From Pestalotiopsis fici W106-1 (taxonomy: Eukaryota > Ascomycota > Sordariomycetes > Amphisphaeriales > Sporocadaceae), in assembly GCF_000516985.1 (NCBI RefSeq), contig NW_006917092.1:4073925-4137924 (forward strand): a DNA stretch of 64,000 nt, given 5' to 3'. The notes beneath the pieces were generated by a model, which was given only the letters and a program-made list of their open reading frames with translations, had not been told where the DNA came from and ran no database searches. The position numbers and the translations under genes are program-made. Positions 52,536-63,186 of this stretch are shown in pieces (position 1 is the stretch's first letter; every line of letters begins with the position of its first letter).

Positions 52536-54974
52536 CTATTCTGAAGACAGACCGAGCAGCGGTGTTTCAGCGTTCCAGTCGCCATTTTGATCTTCAGGCG
52601 CCCAGAATCCCGACCAAGCGTCGGGGACGAGCGTTGAGACAAAATCCAGGTCGAGGAGATCTGCATCTTCATCGTTTGACTCTGTCTCATTCTGCACGAG
52701 GGGTGTCATCGGGCCGGGTTCTATCTCATGAGAAGTGGTCAGTCAAGTGCATCCAATCTTATGTGGACGAGAAATGTTGGGGGTACTGACCTGGCATGGC
52801 ACGAAGGACAGCAGATATGTTTTTCAAGGTCGTCGCCAACCTTTGCAAAGGGTCTTGGCTGGGTCGACTTGTTTGCATGTCTTCATTGTTGCCTCTCTTG
52901 CGAAGGTGTATCAATCTCTCGAGCTCTTGTATCTGCTGGTCTGCCAGGTCAGGGAGTGCTAGTTCACGGCGAATTCGAGCAAGATCCCAGCCTGGAGCTT
53001 GCAAGGTAATGAGCTTGAGACAAGTGAGAAAATTATACATGAAGTCGACTGAAGAAATGCACGGAAATCCATGGCATTTCTTGCCCGATGGGTCGAATCG
53101 AAGTGAAAGGAATGCCTTCAGAGACGTGAACAACGACCACAGCACCTCCAAACGGTCTGTGCCCTGAAGCCCACCGAGCTCGACACTGACGTCTTGGAGG
53201 CCAACTTCGTATAGCAGAGTCTCGGCAGTATACAGATGCGACGCCAGGACGACTTTGGGACGGTTAGAACAGTGATGATGCCATGTAGTTCATTTTCAGG
53301 CTTACCGTTGTCTCTCAAATCTACTGGTATGTTTGTTTTGAAGCTCTCAATTTGCGACTGGAGACTTTTCACAACCATGACCATGGGTAGGAGGAAGAGC
53401 TGCGAGGTCGTGCTACTTGATAGGGTGAGGGAGATATTCTGCGCCAGTTGCTGAACTTTGACCATATATGCAACCAGCTTGTCGGTTGGGCACAGGGCCT
53501 TGTCCTCCAACACACGACAGAGTGAATCAAGATATGTGGTGTTCATGAATGCGTCCGTTCTCTTGCTCGTAGTGTAGAAGCTAATATTAGGTTAGTAAAG
53601 CTCTGTATGAAATTAATGATGTTGATCATACGAAGTGATGAGATAGTATGTGCCGGCAAATGCTCTCAATTTTTCTAGACACAAGGGACCGAGATCCGTC
53701 TCTAGTTCTCTCACTTGGCCCTCATGAATGCCTAAACTCAAGCAAAGCGAACGCGTCAAACCTAGCAGATTGGTAGCCTGGAAGCTTGTCAGACCCGCGT
53801 GATGCCTAGGGGATTCGTCAGCTCGAGGTCGAATAACACATTCGCGCATTGATTATGCAAAGGAAACTGCCTTACCACGCCACGAACAAGATCAAGCCCT
53901 GAAGTAGATCCAAGCTTTTCCTTGGCCGAGTCAATAGAGCTTCGCTGAATTCCTGCAATAGTTCCTTGCCGAGCACATGCTGGCGATGTCCGTCATTGGA
54001 GCAACACTGAAGCATGAGCGCCTTCCAAGTGAATGGGCGCTCCAGCCGAAGCGAAGCTGAGGTTGTATCCGATGGGATGATCACAAAGGGGAATATATGC
54101 ATCTGAACCCTGCGATACCTGCTGAGCATTTTCTCAGCTTCTTCACCCTCGGGCCAAGACACCAAACCCTGAGTTTGAGGCGGGCTACTGGCACTGGAGG
54201 CTGGCGGAGAATGCTGCTGTCTTGTGCTATCCATAGCTGCGCCGTCATTGACCTTTTCGCCAGGAAACAAGAAATCAAACGAAGGCATGCGTGGCTTTTT
54301 TCTTTCACTGTCGATAGTTTCATTCAGGCGCTTTGGCGAGCCATTTGAAGCCTGCACTTGTGCCGTGAGATCGCTCAATTTTTGTTCTAGCTGCGCAACT
54401 CTTGTAGCTCTTTGCGCTCTCTTCGGTCTAGGCGGAGCCGGAGTTTGCTACTCAACAATAGATGTCAGTAATCGCTATTTCCAGATCGTAGCGAGCCGCT
54501 GTTAAGAGCAAAACCACACAAGCTTGAACGCAGCAAGGCTGTCCCTAAATCCTACTCTCAAGACATACCGATAGGGGAAGAGACAACAGCAATTACTGAC
54601 CTGTGAACATGGCTTCTTTAAACGGTCACATCTTTGGGTATGGTCAGCTTCTGTGTTATGAGCAGTAATAACAAGTGTTGATGCAAGCATTTGAGAGTAA
54701 GAAACTCCCTTCGCATACGTGCTGTAAGTTGTGGTCTCTCAGGGTCACATTTCAACCCACTTTCAGACCATGCAGAGGCAATATTATGGGTTGGTCCAAG
54801 TTGATGCAAGGGGGAAAAAACGAGAAGAAAAACGGAATCTTGCGATCAAAATATTGTGGTCTGAACTTGCCTTTCACATTTTAAAGACGTTGTAGAAACC
54901 GACACGCATCTCGCTTTGGCTTTGGCACATGTTGTGCAAGCTCGAGGTCCCGTCTTTTTCAGTAGCTCAGCCAT
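52536..54974 (-). CDS. Zn2Cys6 transcription factor, 600 residues
   Basis: Seven exons, 54974-54871, 54631-54601, 54447-53876, 53805-53632, 53580-53306, 53252-52791 and 52720-52536, sum to exactly 601 codons. The zinc cluster (Cys 13, 16, 23, 33, 36, 43; C-x2-C-x6-C-x9-C-x2-C-x6-C) is split by intron 1, and its second half lies on a 31-base exon. Intron 1 has a GC donor (AG|GCAAGT); no GT donor fits the frame. A basic/coiled segment (RPKRAQRATRVAQLEQKL) follows, then the fungal middle homology region (GLILFVAWHHAGLTSFQATNLL in two parts, TRSLCLSLGIHEGQ, YYLITSFYTTSK). The C-terminus is acidic and aromatic (DADLLDLDFVSTLVPDAWSG, FWAPEDQNGDW), typical of an activation domain. Overall organisation resembles regulators of the War1/leucine-zipper-bearing kind. 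It is a nuclear DNA-binding regulator; its targets are unknown, and the neighbouring genes do not point to one pathway. Confidence 0.92.
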
Positions 54975-55865
54975 TTGGGGTAAATGCAAAGTTATACTCT
55001 GCTCTAAACACAACAAGCACTGGAAATGAACGCTCCAAAGATGCGATTCTCGCCGCCGGGGAATGAATGAAGTAGGAAAAGAATCATGTCCACGGTCCGA
55101 AGGAGATGATTTCCGCAAGGTAGTTGGTAATCGGTCTTGAGTGTAGCCCAAGAGGTACGGACATAATGCTACTAGACAAAAGTCTCCGGCTCCAACGGAG
55201 ACGGACGGTGCAATTTCCCTCCGCCTCCGCCTCCGTCAGCTCATCCTTTTTCTGGGCCTTTATGAGACTGTCTATGCCGAAAAAAGACAAGCGCATTTTT
55301 GTCATAATTCATACCGGTTCCTCTTTGCATCGTGAGCATGTCTCCTTTCTCTCAAATCGCCGCATTCTGAATGCAGAAAAGCTAGCGTGGGCGTCTCAAT
55401 TATCGCTTCCGAGGCAAATCGCCAATTCTCAATCTAATCAGTTTTGACGAAGCAGTCGCCAATCTTGACTCTTTGTGCAGCATACACGACAATTTGATCA
55501 TATAGTACACTGAAATTGGCATGCGGAGAACTTTATTACGGATACCATCAATGGCGATCTATCCTAGGTAGTATACGCAGGAACGGCAAAGGAGGGGCCG
55601 AGAAGTCATACAGGAATGAACGAAAGAACGCAATGGAATAGGTTACCATCAAAAGCCCGTTGACTCGCGCCACGCCTGGAAAATGTCAAATCATAGCAAA
55701 ACAACACCATTACATGCAATGCTCTCGAAGGCAAGAACTTCTTTTTCATCTCAGCTCTGCGGTTGGAAACTCCATGGGAACGTAGCAGCTTGGAGGAAGA
55801 GGCCAATTCCCCATATCAGGCTGCCAGCTCCGTCTGCATCGACGGAAAACGATGACAGCGAGTGC
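54975..55865. other. Intergenic, regulator promoter region
   Basis: 890 bases between the start of the Zn2Cys6 regulator and the stop of the mucin-like gene, both on minus. No TATA box close to the start is obvious and no gene is supported. The stretch around 55,200-55,260 is rich in CCTCCGC-type repeats. Confidence 0.55.
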
Positions 55866-58002
55866 TTAGGCTGTAAGAAGAGCAAGGATGGCGACAAGCA
55901 TCATGACGCATCCACCTGTGGCGACAGGAGGATTTGACGAGCCTTGACCATCACCGCCGCCCATGGGGCCGGCCATGCGCCTGGCACCAGCAGAAACTGG
56001 GCGACTGGGAATGGCAGCACCTGTATGGTTGGCCATGACGGTCTGGGTACTGTAGAGCGTGGTGCCAGCCGTGCCCGTCATGCTGGTGGTCATACCAGTG
56101 CCGTTCAAACCAACAGTGTGGAAGGTACCGTTGCTCGTGACGAATCTCGAGTAAGAACTGACATCAGAGACGTGGTGAGACATTTTGCTGCTGCTGGAGC
56201 TCGCGCCGGGTGTTGTGTGAGAGGTGACGTTCATCGAGCTCGTCGACAGAACATTGGTGGTCACAGTCATAGTCTTCTTGTGGCCAGGGTTAGTAAGAGT
56301 TACAGTAGTGTTGGGAGAAATCGAGATTTCAGGTACCGTAGATGATTGACCAGTCTCGCTTGCTGGGACTTCCTTTGCAGAGATAGCATCATTCGAAGTG
56401 ATGGCAGTCACTGTCTGGACAACAGTGGCAGTGACAGTGACGGTAGGAGCAGGGGTGCAGCTATCCGTGACAGTGGTTGAAGACTTTACTCCTACAGTCA
56501 TTGTAGATGTGCGAACCGTAGTCGAAACAATGGTAGTAGTACCAGAGGTAGTGGTGGGATCCCCAACAGGAGTGACCAAACCGTGGGCCGAGTGCTTGGT
56601 GCTGGTTGTCAACACACCAGTGGGGGTGGTGGTAGAGCCATAAGCATAAACAGTTTGAGTCAAAGTGATATGAACAATTTCAGTGTCGCTTGAGGTAGGT
56701 CTGGGGATTATTGTCGAAGACTCAACATCGGTGCAGGTATCAGTTGAGGTAGAAAAATCTGCACTGGGCGTAGTCGAGCCACTGGCGGGAGTAGGTGAAA
56801 CACCTGTGGATGGCTGGCTAGTGGATGACAACTCGCTGGTGGAAGTTGTCATGGTAGCAGACACAGCATCATTACTTGAAAGGGGTTAGCTGCATAGTCA
56901 AGCAATGAATGGGGACATGCAGTATTTACCTGTAAAGAGTGGAGGCTTCGTACTCGGTGCATGAAGAATTTCCACCAACAGCAGTTGTGATCGTGACAAA
57001 GATGGTTCCAGAACGGATCATTGTAGAAGTCATGGTCAGATTTCCGCCAGAGCCAGAAGTCAAAGTGGCAGAGGGTCCAGAAACAGCAGCCACCGGAACA
57101 GTGCCATTAGTAGTGACTGGATATGGAGCAACAGTAACGAGAATGGTGTTCGTGATCAGAGAGTCCGTAGACCTGGTGACAGTTGAAACATATCCATTCG
57201 AGGTTGTGGTAGAAGCCGAGGCTCCTTTCTGAGTTGTGGACCCGGTGGTCAAGGATGCCGACGAGGCAGTCTCAGTGAGGTAAGTGGTAGAACCGACGGT
57301 CTGGGTAGAGGAGGTCACAGTCAGGTTGGTCTCACTAGTCATGGTACGAGTGATGGCAGACTGATGAGCAGATTGCAAAGACGAGACTGTGGTGAAGATG
57401 CCAGTCTCGGTCTCGGTACCAGTAATATACTGCGAATTAGTGATGGAGCTGTTCTCGACAGCAGTACCGGTAGCACTAAAGACGGTGGGATGAGCAGTGG
57501 ACGTGGTGACATTGGAAAGGCTGTGACCACCATAGGTATAGAGCTGTCGCTTCTGAAGGCCGTCACCAGAATTGATGATGGTGCTGGTCGAGGAACTCTG
57601 AAGGTTGGCGCCAGTAACCAGGTCGGTCATCTTGTCCATAGAACCTACAACTGTGGTGAGTCTTGCTTTCAGGGGTTATTTTCGTATTGATATTTGAAAA
57701 CTTACGCAAGTGGTCGCCGTAGCAAACACCAGCAACCAGACCGACACCAACAAGGATCACGACAAGGACAACGCAAAGAATGACAGAGAGGCGGCCACGC
57801 TCTATCTCACACGTTAGAGGGGTGCTCAACCAACTTTTCGAAGAATTTGAATGAAGTGAGACTTACTCATGCCCTTTGAGTTGCCATTGGCACTAGATCC
57901 AACGTCCATCTTGAGAGTCGAAGCGTCGCTGTCAACTTCGGAGCGATCGTCGCGGATGTTGGGTGGCATGGTGGTGCCGCGCTTGGCGAAGAATGCAGGC
58001 AT
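55866..58002 (-). CDS. Thr/Ser-rich surface protein with membrane helix and GPI-like tail
   Basis: Four exons, 58002-57867, 57801-57706, 57644-56930 and 56874-55866 (introns of 65, 61 and 55 bases), give 651 residues. Residues 1-49 are polar (PPNIRDDRSEVDSD) and probably cytosolic. A single hydrophobic helix (about 50-73, LSVILCVVLVVILVGVGLVAG) follows, then a luminal or extracellular region dominated by Thr, Ser, Val and Gly with many TTTS, TVTV and STS motifs, a mucin-like O-glycosylation substrate. A Lys-Arg pair (LQKRQLYTYGG, about 109-110) just after the helix is a good Kex2 site. The C-terminus (GGGDGQGSSNPPVATGG, then a hydrophobic VMMLVAILALLTA) looks like a GPI-anchor signal. Cleavage at Lys-Arg would release the outer part from the helix, leaving the GPI anchor. 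Function is unknown; a cell-wall or surface role is inferred from composition. Confidence 0.85.
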
Positions 58003-60807
58003 TGCTAACCCTTTCCTGCCTGTTGAAACTATTGGGATGGGAAGCAATTCAGTATTGAACGAAAAATTAGTTGCGATTAAATTAATTCGCAACTGTACTG
58101 GATGTGCTGGGAAGTGAGTGACTGTGGGTGGGTTGTGGTGTTGGTTGTTGTTGATTGGACGGTGGGGGAGTTGCGCAGGAAGGTTGTAAGAGAAGTTGGA
58201 CTTTGAGGCGTCCAGTCACGCGACGCGTCAATTTGGCTTGAAACGCGCAACGAAGCTTAGAAAATTGAAAAAGACTGCCGAGAATACTCACCGAAGAGAA
58301 AAACACCGACAGGTTCAAGGCGAACTACTCGTACTAGAATTGCAAGTGAATGTGTGAAAGCAGAAGCCAGAGGGAGGGGGTATGTTGGCAACTGCAGGGG
58401 AAAGGAAGGAAGGAATATCGGCAACTACTGGCGCAACTGCGCGAAAAGAAGAGAATGAATGATCAAGGTTGAATGCAAAGAGAGTGGTTGGAACAGAAGT
58501 GAGTGTTTGAGGGAATTGTACTGGGTGGTGTTGTTTTGTGTTGAGGTGGAAAAGCGCTGCTTGGCCACTACTTGTTTAGACTCAACAGAGCCTCAATTTT
58601 CGCAGTGTCCTCAGGCAAACGGAATCAGCTTCAAGCTCGGAAACGCGTCTGGACTTGACGCGTTTGCAAACGCCATTTATCTATTTATTTTCTATGAGAG
58701 TAAAACAGCGCGTCAAGAGTGCTTCACATCTCAGGTCCGCACCTAATGCTGCTCGGGATATTTTAGTATTCAATAGTATCGGCAGCACTGACATCTTTTC
58801 TTCTTCTTATAGCTGTACTTGCATTGAACTCAATGCCTTACTAGGAATTTATACCAAGGTATCACGTTGACGTCATCCTTCTCGGTGTAAATCAGCTGAG
58901 AATATGGAACATTTCCGCAGACCACCGCTTTGCTCGCGTTCATCTGTGCAAATTTAAAATCATGTTCCTGTTCAAAATAGTTGATTGCACCTTGCTAGCT
59001 GCGTCTAATCACTACGTGCATGCGAGCTTTGACTCTTCACAGCTTTGACTGTCCAAATAAATGGATGTCACTAGGTAATTTGAAGAACGCACATGTGAAA
59101 GCTCCTCTGGCAAGACTGCGGCTTGGACTTGTCAGAACCTCATATTCTGAAGCAACTCTTGCTGTAAACCATTCAGAGACACCAAAGCTACTTGATTTGC
59201 AATTCTTGAATTGTAGTTGGTAGACACCGAACCGAAGTGCTGCTTCCAGCCTATGTATGTCGTGTCCTGTCAACCGTAGTGCCACTTGATGACACGCACG
59301 GTACCAAGAGCATCTCCTTGGTTGTTAGATTGAATGTACTCCAAAATGAGGAGGAAAATCACAGAGGAATGGCGGGCGTTTGCATTCTAGCACTCAAGAA
59401 GAGTAGATAGCTTCAATCAAACCGTTTTGTTGCCAACCAGCTACGAAGCCGTTTGACTCCGGTCAGATGGCTCAGTGGTTCATGCCTACCCTCTGCGGTA
59501 GGGTTGACAACTTCGTTGACACTGTCGAGTTTGTTGGCCAGGAAAAAACACCACATTCCCTTCTTTCAGCTGGTGTGAACCCTGTTAGGATACCGTCTGA
59601 TTTTCCGGTCTCATGTCTTACAAGCATGAGATGTCCTTTTGCAATTTTTTACTACCTTTCTTCGAGTTGCACTCACAAATTAGTTGAGGACAAGACACCA
59701 TCTACCAAGAAAAGGGGCAAAAAAGGGGGAACACCAATCGATTTGAACCCCAGAGAAAAACGTTGTAGCAGACCATCAATGACAACACGCTATCATTGAA
59801 GTAGGACCACCATCTTGACTGTGCTCGATACTAAGAGAGAGAAAGAAAATTGGGTATCAAATGCACGAGGTTTCTAGCTGCCCGCGTCTGCATCGCACGC
59901 AAAGCAGTCATTATTGGAGTTCCTCCATCCCTCTCTCCCTTCACAGGCAACGCTGCAGAGTTCAACATGGCACATATTCATGGGAATGACAATATCGCAC
60001 TCGGGTACATTTCTCGTACTAAAAATGGCTGTGGTCATGGCCCACCGAAACCAAAAAGGAAGGAAGTCTATTGAACCCATCTGTATGGCTAAAGCTAATG
60101 CATCTCCGCAGGCGAGCGGCTCACCATTGCAACGCTGAGAGATGAGTCGATCAGATGTCTACCACGGTTACATCGGCTAGGTATGTATGCAAGGGTCGAC
60201 CGGTGTTTAGCAACTGTCCACAAATGATGCAAGTAATATTATAAGCAAGCACCGAATGTCACCCAAGATGAACTCGTGGGTCGAAACAGGCTGAGGAAGC
60301 CCCCGAAAAAAAAGAAGGAAAAAAAAAACAGTAGACTTCCAAGCAACAAAAAAATTCAAATCCCGTATATTCTACTTCTGCCTAGCTGAAAAGGGTACCG
60401 ACGATGTATGCCATTGTCAAAAGAATGACTTGCTGGACATTGGTAAAAGAAGTGACTATGTACAAGAACCAACATTTCTATGTCGATAGTCGAAGAATAG
60501 AAGGCTGCAACAGATGTATAGAAATGGCGTGTTGTACAAGTGTTGGATTTCGTTGGAAAGGAGAAGAAAAAGAGCGACTCGTACACACAGCTGAAGAGAG
60601 TCGTTCCCCTTTCGATAATGACACTTGCGTAATCGAAGCTCGCGATTCTGATCCTTTTCCCCATTCTTCCCGCTGGCCCTAAGACATATGCAAGTGGAAC
60701 CCTCTTCTTGTTATTCCATTTTTCTCTTTCCAGTGCCGGGAAATGCAGGTCTGGTTGTTCATGGCGTGTCCACCTACCGCCCCCAAAGTACACATTGAAG
60801 TGTCGCT
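58003..60807. other. Long intergenic region, no gene seen
   Basis: 2.8 kb between the mucin-like gene's start and the proline-rich gene's stop. The first few hundred bases should hold the mucin-like gene's promoter and leader. A tRNA-like A-box (TGGCTCAGTGG) lies at 59,468 and an inverted B-box-like GATTTGAACC at 59,748; they are on opposite strands and do not fold into one cloverleaf. Open frames up to 110 codons (59,467-59,799 plus; 60,356-60,817 minus) are unsupported. Confidence 0.55.
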
Positions 60808-62171
60808 TCATGGGCATTCATCTCTTGCCAATCGACTCCTCATATTTACTGGGGAGGAGGGAGGGGGAGCACCAGTGGGCTTAGGTCCGGGGGGCTTGCC
60901 AGTGGGCTTGGGTCCCGGGGGCTTGCCAGAGGCTTATACAGATGTCAGTAGCTGCAAGGATTTTGCGTGGCATATGTCTACTCACGCTTGGGTCCTGGGG
61001 GGAATGGAGGAAAGCTTGGCTCCTGGCGAGGAGGGAGGGGCTTGCCGGTGGGCTTAGGACCAGGGGGCTTTCCAGTGGCTATTCATGGTCCAATAATTAG
61101 CCGCAAAATACAATCTCGAGAGGATATCAATTGCTTACGCTTGGGGCCGGGAGGACCCGAAGGCTTAGGGCCCGGGGGAGGGAAGGGAGAGAAGGCTCCT
61201 GGCGAGGAGGAAGAGGCTTGCCAGTGGGCTTAGGTCCAGGTGGCTTGCCGGTGGCTATTAACAATAATCAAGATTAGTATATATCTCTAACTGCAGTCCG
61301 TCCTTGATTACATACGCTTGGGGCCAGGAGGACCGGATGGCTTGGGTCCTGGTGGGAACGGAGGAAGAGAAGGCTCCTGGCGAGGAGGGAGAGGGAAACC
61401 GCTGGGCGGGGGACCCGGGGCTGTGCATGATAATTGGTTAGTCTGATGCTATACACATAGGTTGGAATCAAGAATGCTTACGCTTTCCAGTGGCTGTAAA
61501 CACAAGATAATGTTAGCCATGATTTTAGTTGCTTGCGTCTCAGATGGGCATAAACGTACGCTTAGGGCCGGGACTATCGGATAGAAATTGTCAGCATTCC
61601 ACTTCACTTTATTGAACCCAATAGTGCTACATAGGAGAGCAATGAAAATAAAGATCATTAGACTTACGGGCCAGAAGGCTTGGGGCCGGGGGGGAATGGG
61701 AAAGGTGGCTGTGTATTATAAGTCAGTACTTGATAATGCTCGCACCCTATGAGGCTGCTAGTCATGCGCAAGCAACACTCAAGACAGAGTAGACAGAACA
61801 AGGACGACTTACCTCGGAGGGGAATGGAGGCTCCTGGCGGCGCTCCTTCGGGGGAGCCGGGGGAGAAGGGAATGGGGGGAATGGAGGAGCCGAAGGGAAG
61901 GGAGGGACTGGGAATGGAGGCTCGGAAGGGAAGGGAGGGAAGGGGAACGGAGGCTCAGAAGGGATCGGAGCCGGGGGTGGGGGAGCCGGCTGTGTGAATA
62001 GTTAGCAAGTTTCTTATGTGGTCATGAGCGGTGATGCTCTTCCGAAGTGCTTCATCTGCTCCGAGGTCCACTCACGTCACTGGGCGCCGGAGCCGGGGGA
62101 GCGGGCTCCTGAGCAACCGGGGCAGCAGCAACGAACGCCGCCAGGGCGAGAGTGAGAATTGTGTATCTCAT
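60808..62171 (-). CDS. Secreted proline-rich repeat protein, multi-exon cassette gene
   Basis: Nine exons deduced from repeat homology: 62171-62076, 61989-61813, 61708-61668, 61573-61560 (14 bases), 61493-61482 (12 bases), 61420-61316, 61254-61139, 61078-60986 and 60932-60808. Signal peptide MRYTILTLALAAFVAAA, then Pro-rich blocks: PSEPPFPFPPFPSEPPFPV, KERRQEPPFPSE, and repeats of KPPGPKPTGK and LPPRQEPSLPPFPPGPK. Exons 6-8 are copies of one cassette; most internal introns interrupt after the first base of a Pro codon (AAG C|GT...AG|CC), a symmetric phase that allows exon duplication. Exon 7 is 116 bases, not a multiple of three, so the repeat frame is lost there; in the repeat frame the last exon ends APPPSSPVNM...DECP, in the shifted frame it stops earlier. 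This may be a real frameshift, an unseen splice choice or a sequence error. Composition suggests an extracellular or wall protein of about 259 residues; function unknown. Confidence 0.72.
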
Positions 62172-62273
62172 CTTTTCAATTAGTGAGTGTCTTGAAAGAA
62201 AGTGAGTCCAAGCTGTGTGTGCGTTGTTGGTTGAAAAAGAAGAGGAGTAATACAAGTGTGAATATCGAGCAGG

Positions 62274-62280
62274 TTATATA
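62274..62280 (-). promoter_or_regulatory. TATA box of the proline-rich gene
   Basis: TATATAA on the minus strand (in GATATATAACCTGC), about 105 bases upstream of the start at 62171, with a CT- and CA-rich leader in between. Confidence 0.6.
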
Positions 62281-63165
62281 TCGATTATGAAGTTGACGAT
62301 ATTCAAATGCCCAATACTGTTGACATGGGTGGAACTACCAAGTTTAAAGTTTACACAGGACGATCTATATGATTTTCACTATAAACTACCGCTTAATATC
62401 CCCGATAGGCAGGCGAAGGGTTGTGGACGCGTACTCATTGCCACTATGGGTGTCACCCCAGGTGCTGTGATGCAGGGGAAATGCCGTAGCTAACTTCCAG
62501 AACCGGAGAGCTGTCATGTTTTTCATAGTCTTCCGTCATCTGGCATCAGTTGGAAGACAATTGCATTTCCAGAGTTGAAACGCAAATACATGTCCATCAG
62601 CCTCGTTATTCTGTAGCAATTGCGACGTTGTTCGATGTGCTCACATGCAAAGAGACTTGGGCGGGTAATAGAATGCGACGCTGAGGATGGAAGATCCAGC
62701 AATGAGGCGCTTTCAGGTCCCACACGTCACTCGACCCTAGTATGTCGAGCACTATAGCACCGCAGTGAGGCCAGATATAGTCGCTTTGCTGCAAAGGCGG
62801 AGGTATCTAGAGTAGCCCACCCACCCCGCTTAGCGAGGCGGACAAGGGCAGAAGCACCGACCATGATGGGAGAAAGTATCCAGACTTCCCCAGCCAAAGG
62901 ACGCCTGTTGCAAGGGCAGCGAGACTACTCCCTATACCTAGTGTAAGGTCAGACGATATTAAGTTATGCCGGTATCTTGCTCGGCTCGCAGCTTTTTAGT
63001 GGAGACAGGGATGCAAGATAGAGTTGATTCAAGGTTAAAAACACTAAAGTTGAGGACTGCCCAGGGTATTGACAACTTCCAGAAACAAAGTCATGGCCGC
63101 TGCAAAGGGCGAAACAGGCAGCGAAGCGAAGACTTGGAGCGATTGACAAGCGAGTGCCAAGGTCC

Positions 63166-63186
63166 TTTTTTTTTTTTTTTTTTTTT
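63166..63186. repeat. Poly(T) tract of 21 bases
   Basis: An uninterrupted run of 21 T on the plus strand, about 0.8 kb before the window end. Long dA:dT tracts commonly mark nucleosome-depleted promoters in fungi, which fits a plus-strand gene beginning beyond the window; it could also be a decayed poly(A) tail of an inserted cDNA. Confidence 0.6.

Noticed and set aside
59742..59756. tRNA gene on the minus strand based on GGTTCAAATC
   Set aside because: The flanking bases do not form a T stem or acceptor stem, and no D or anticodon arm lies at the right distance.
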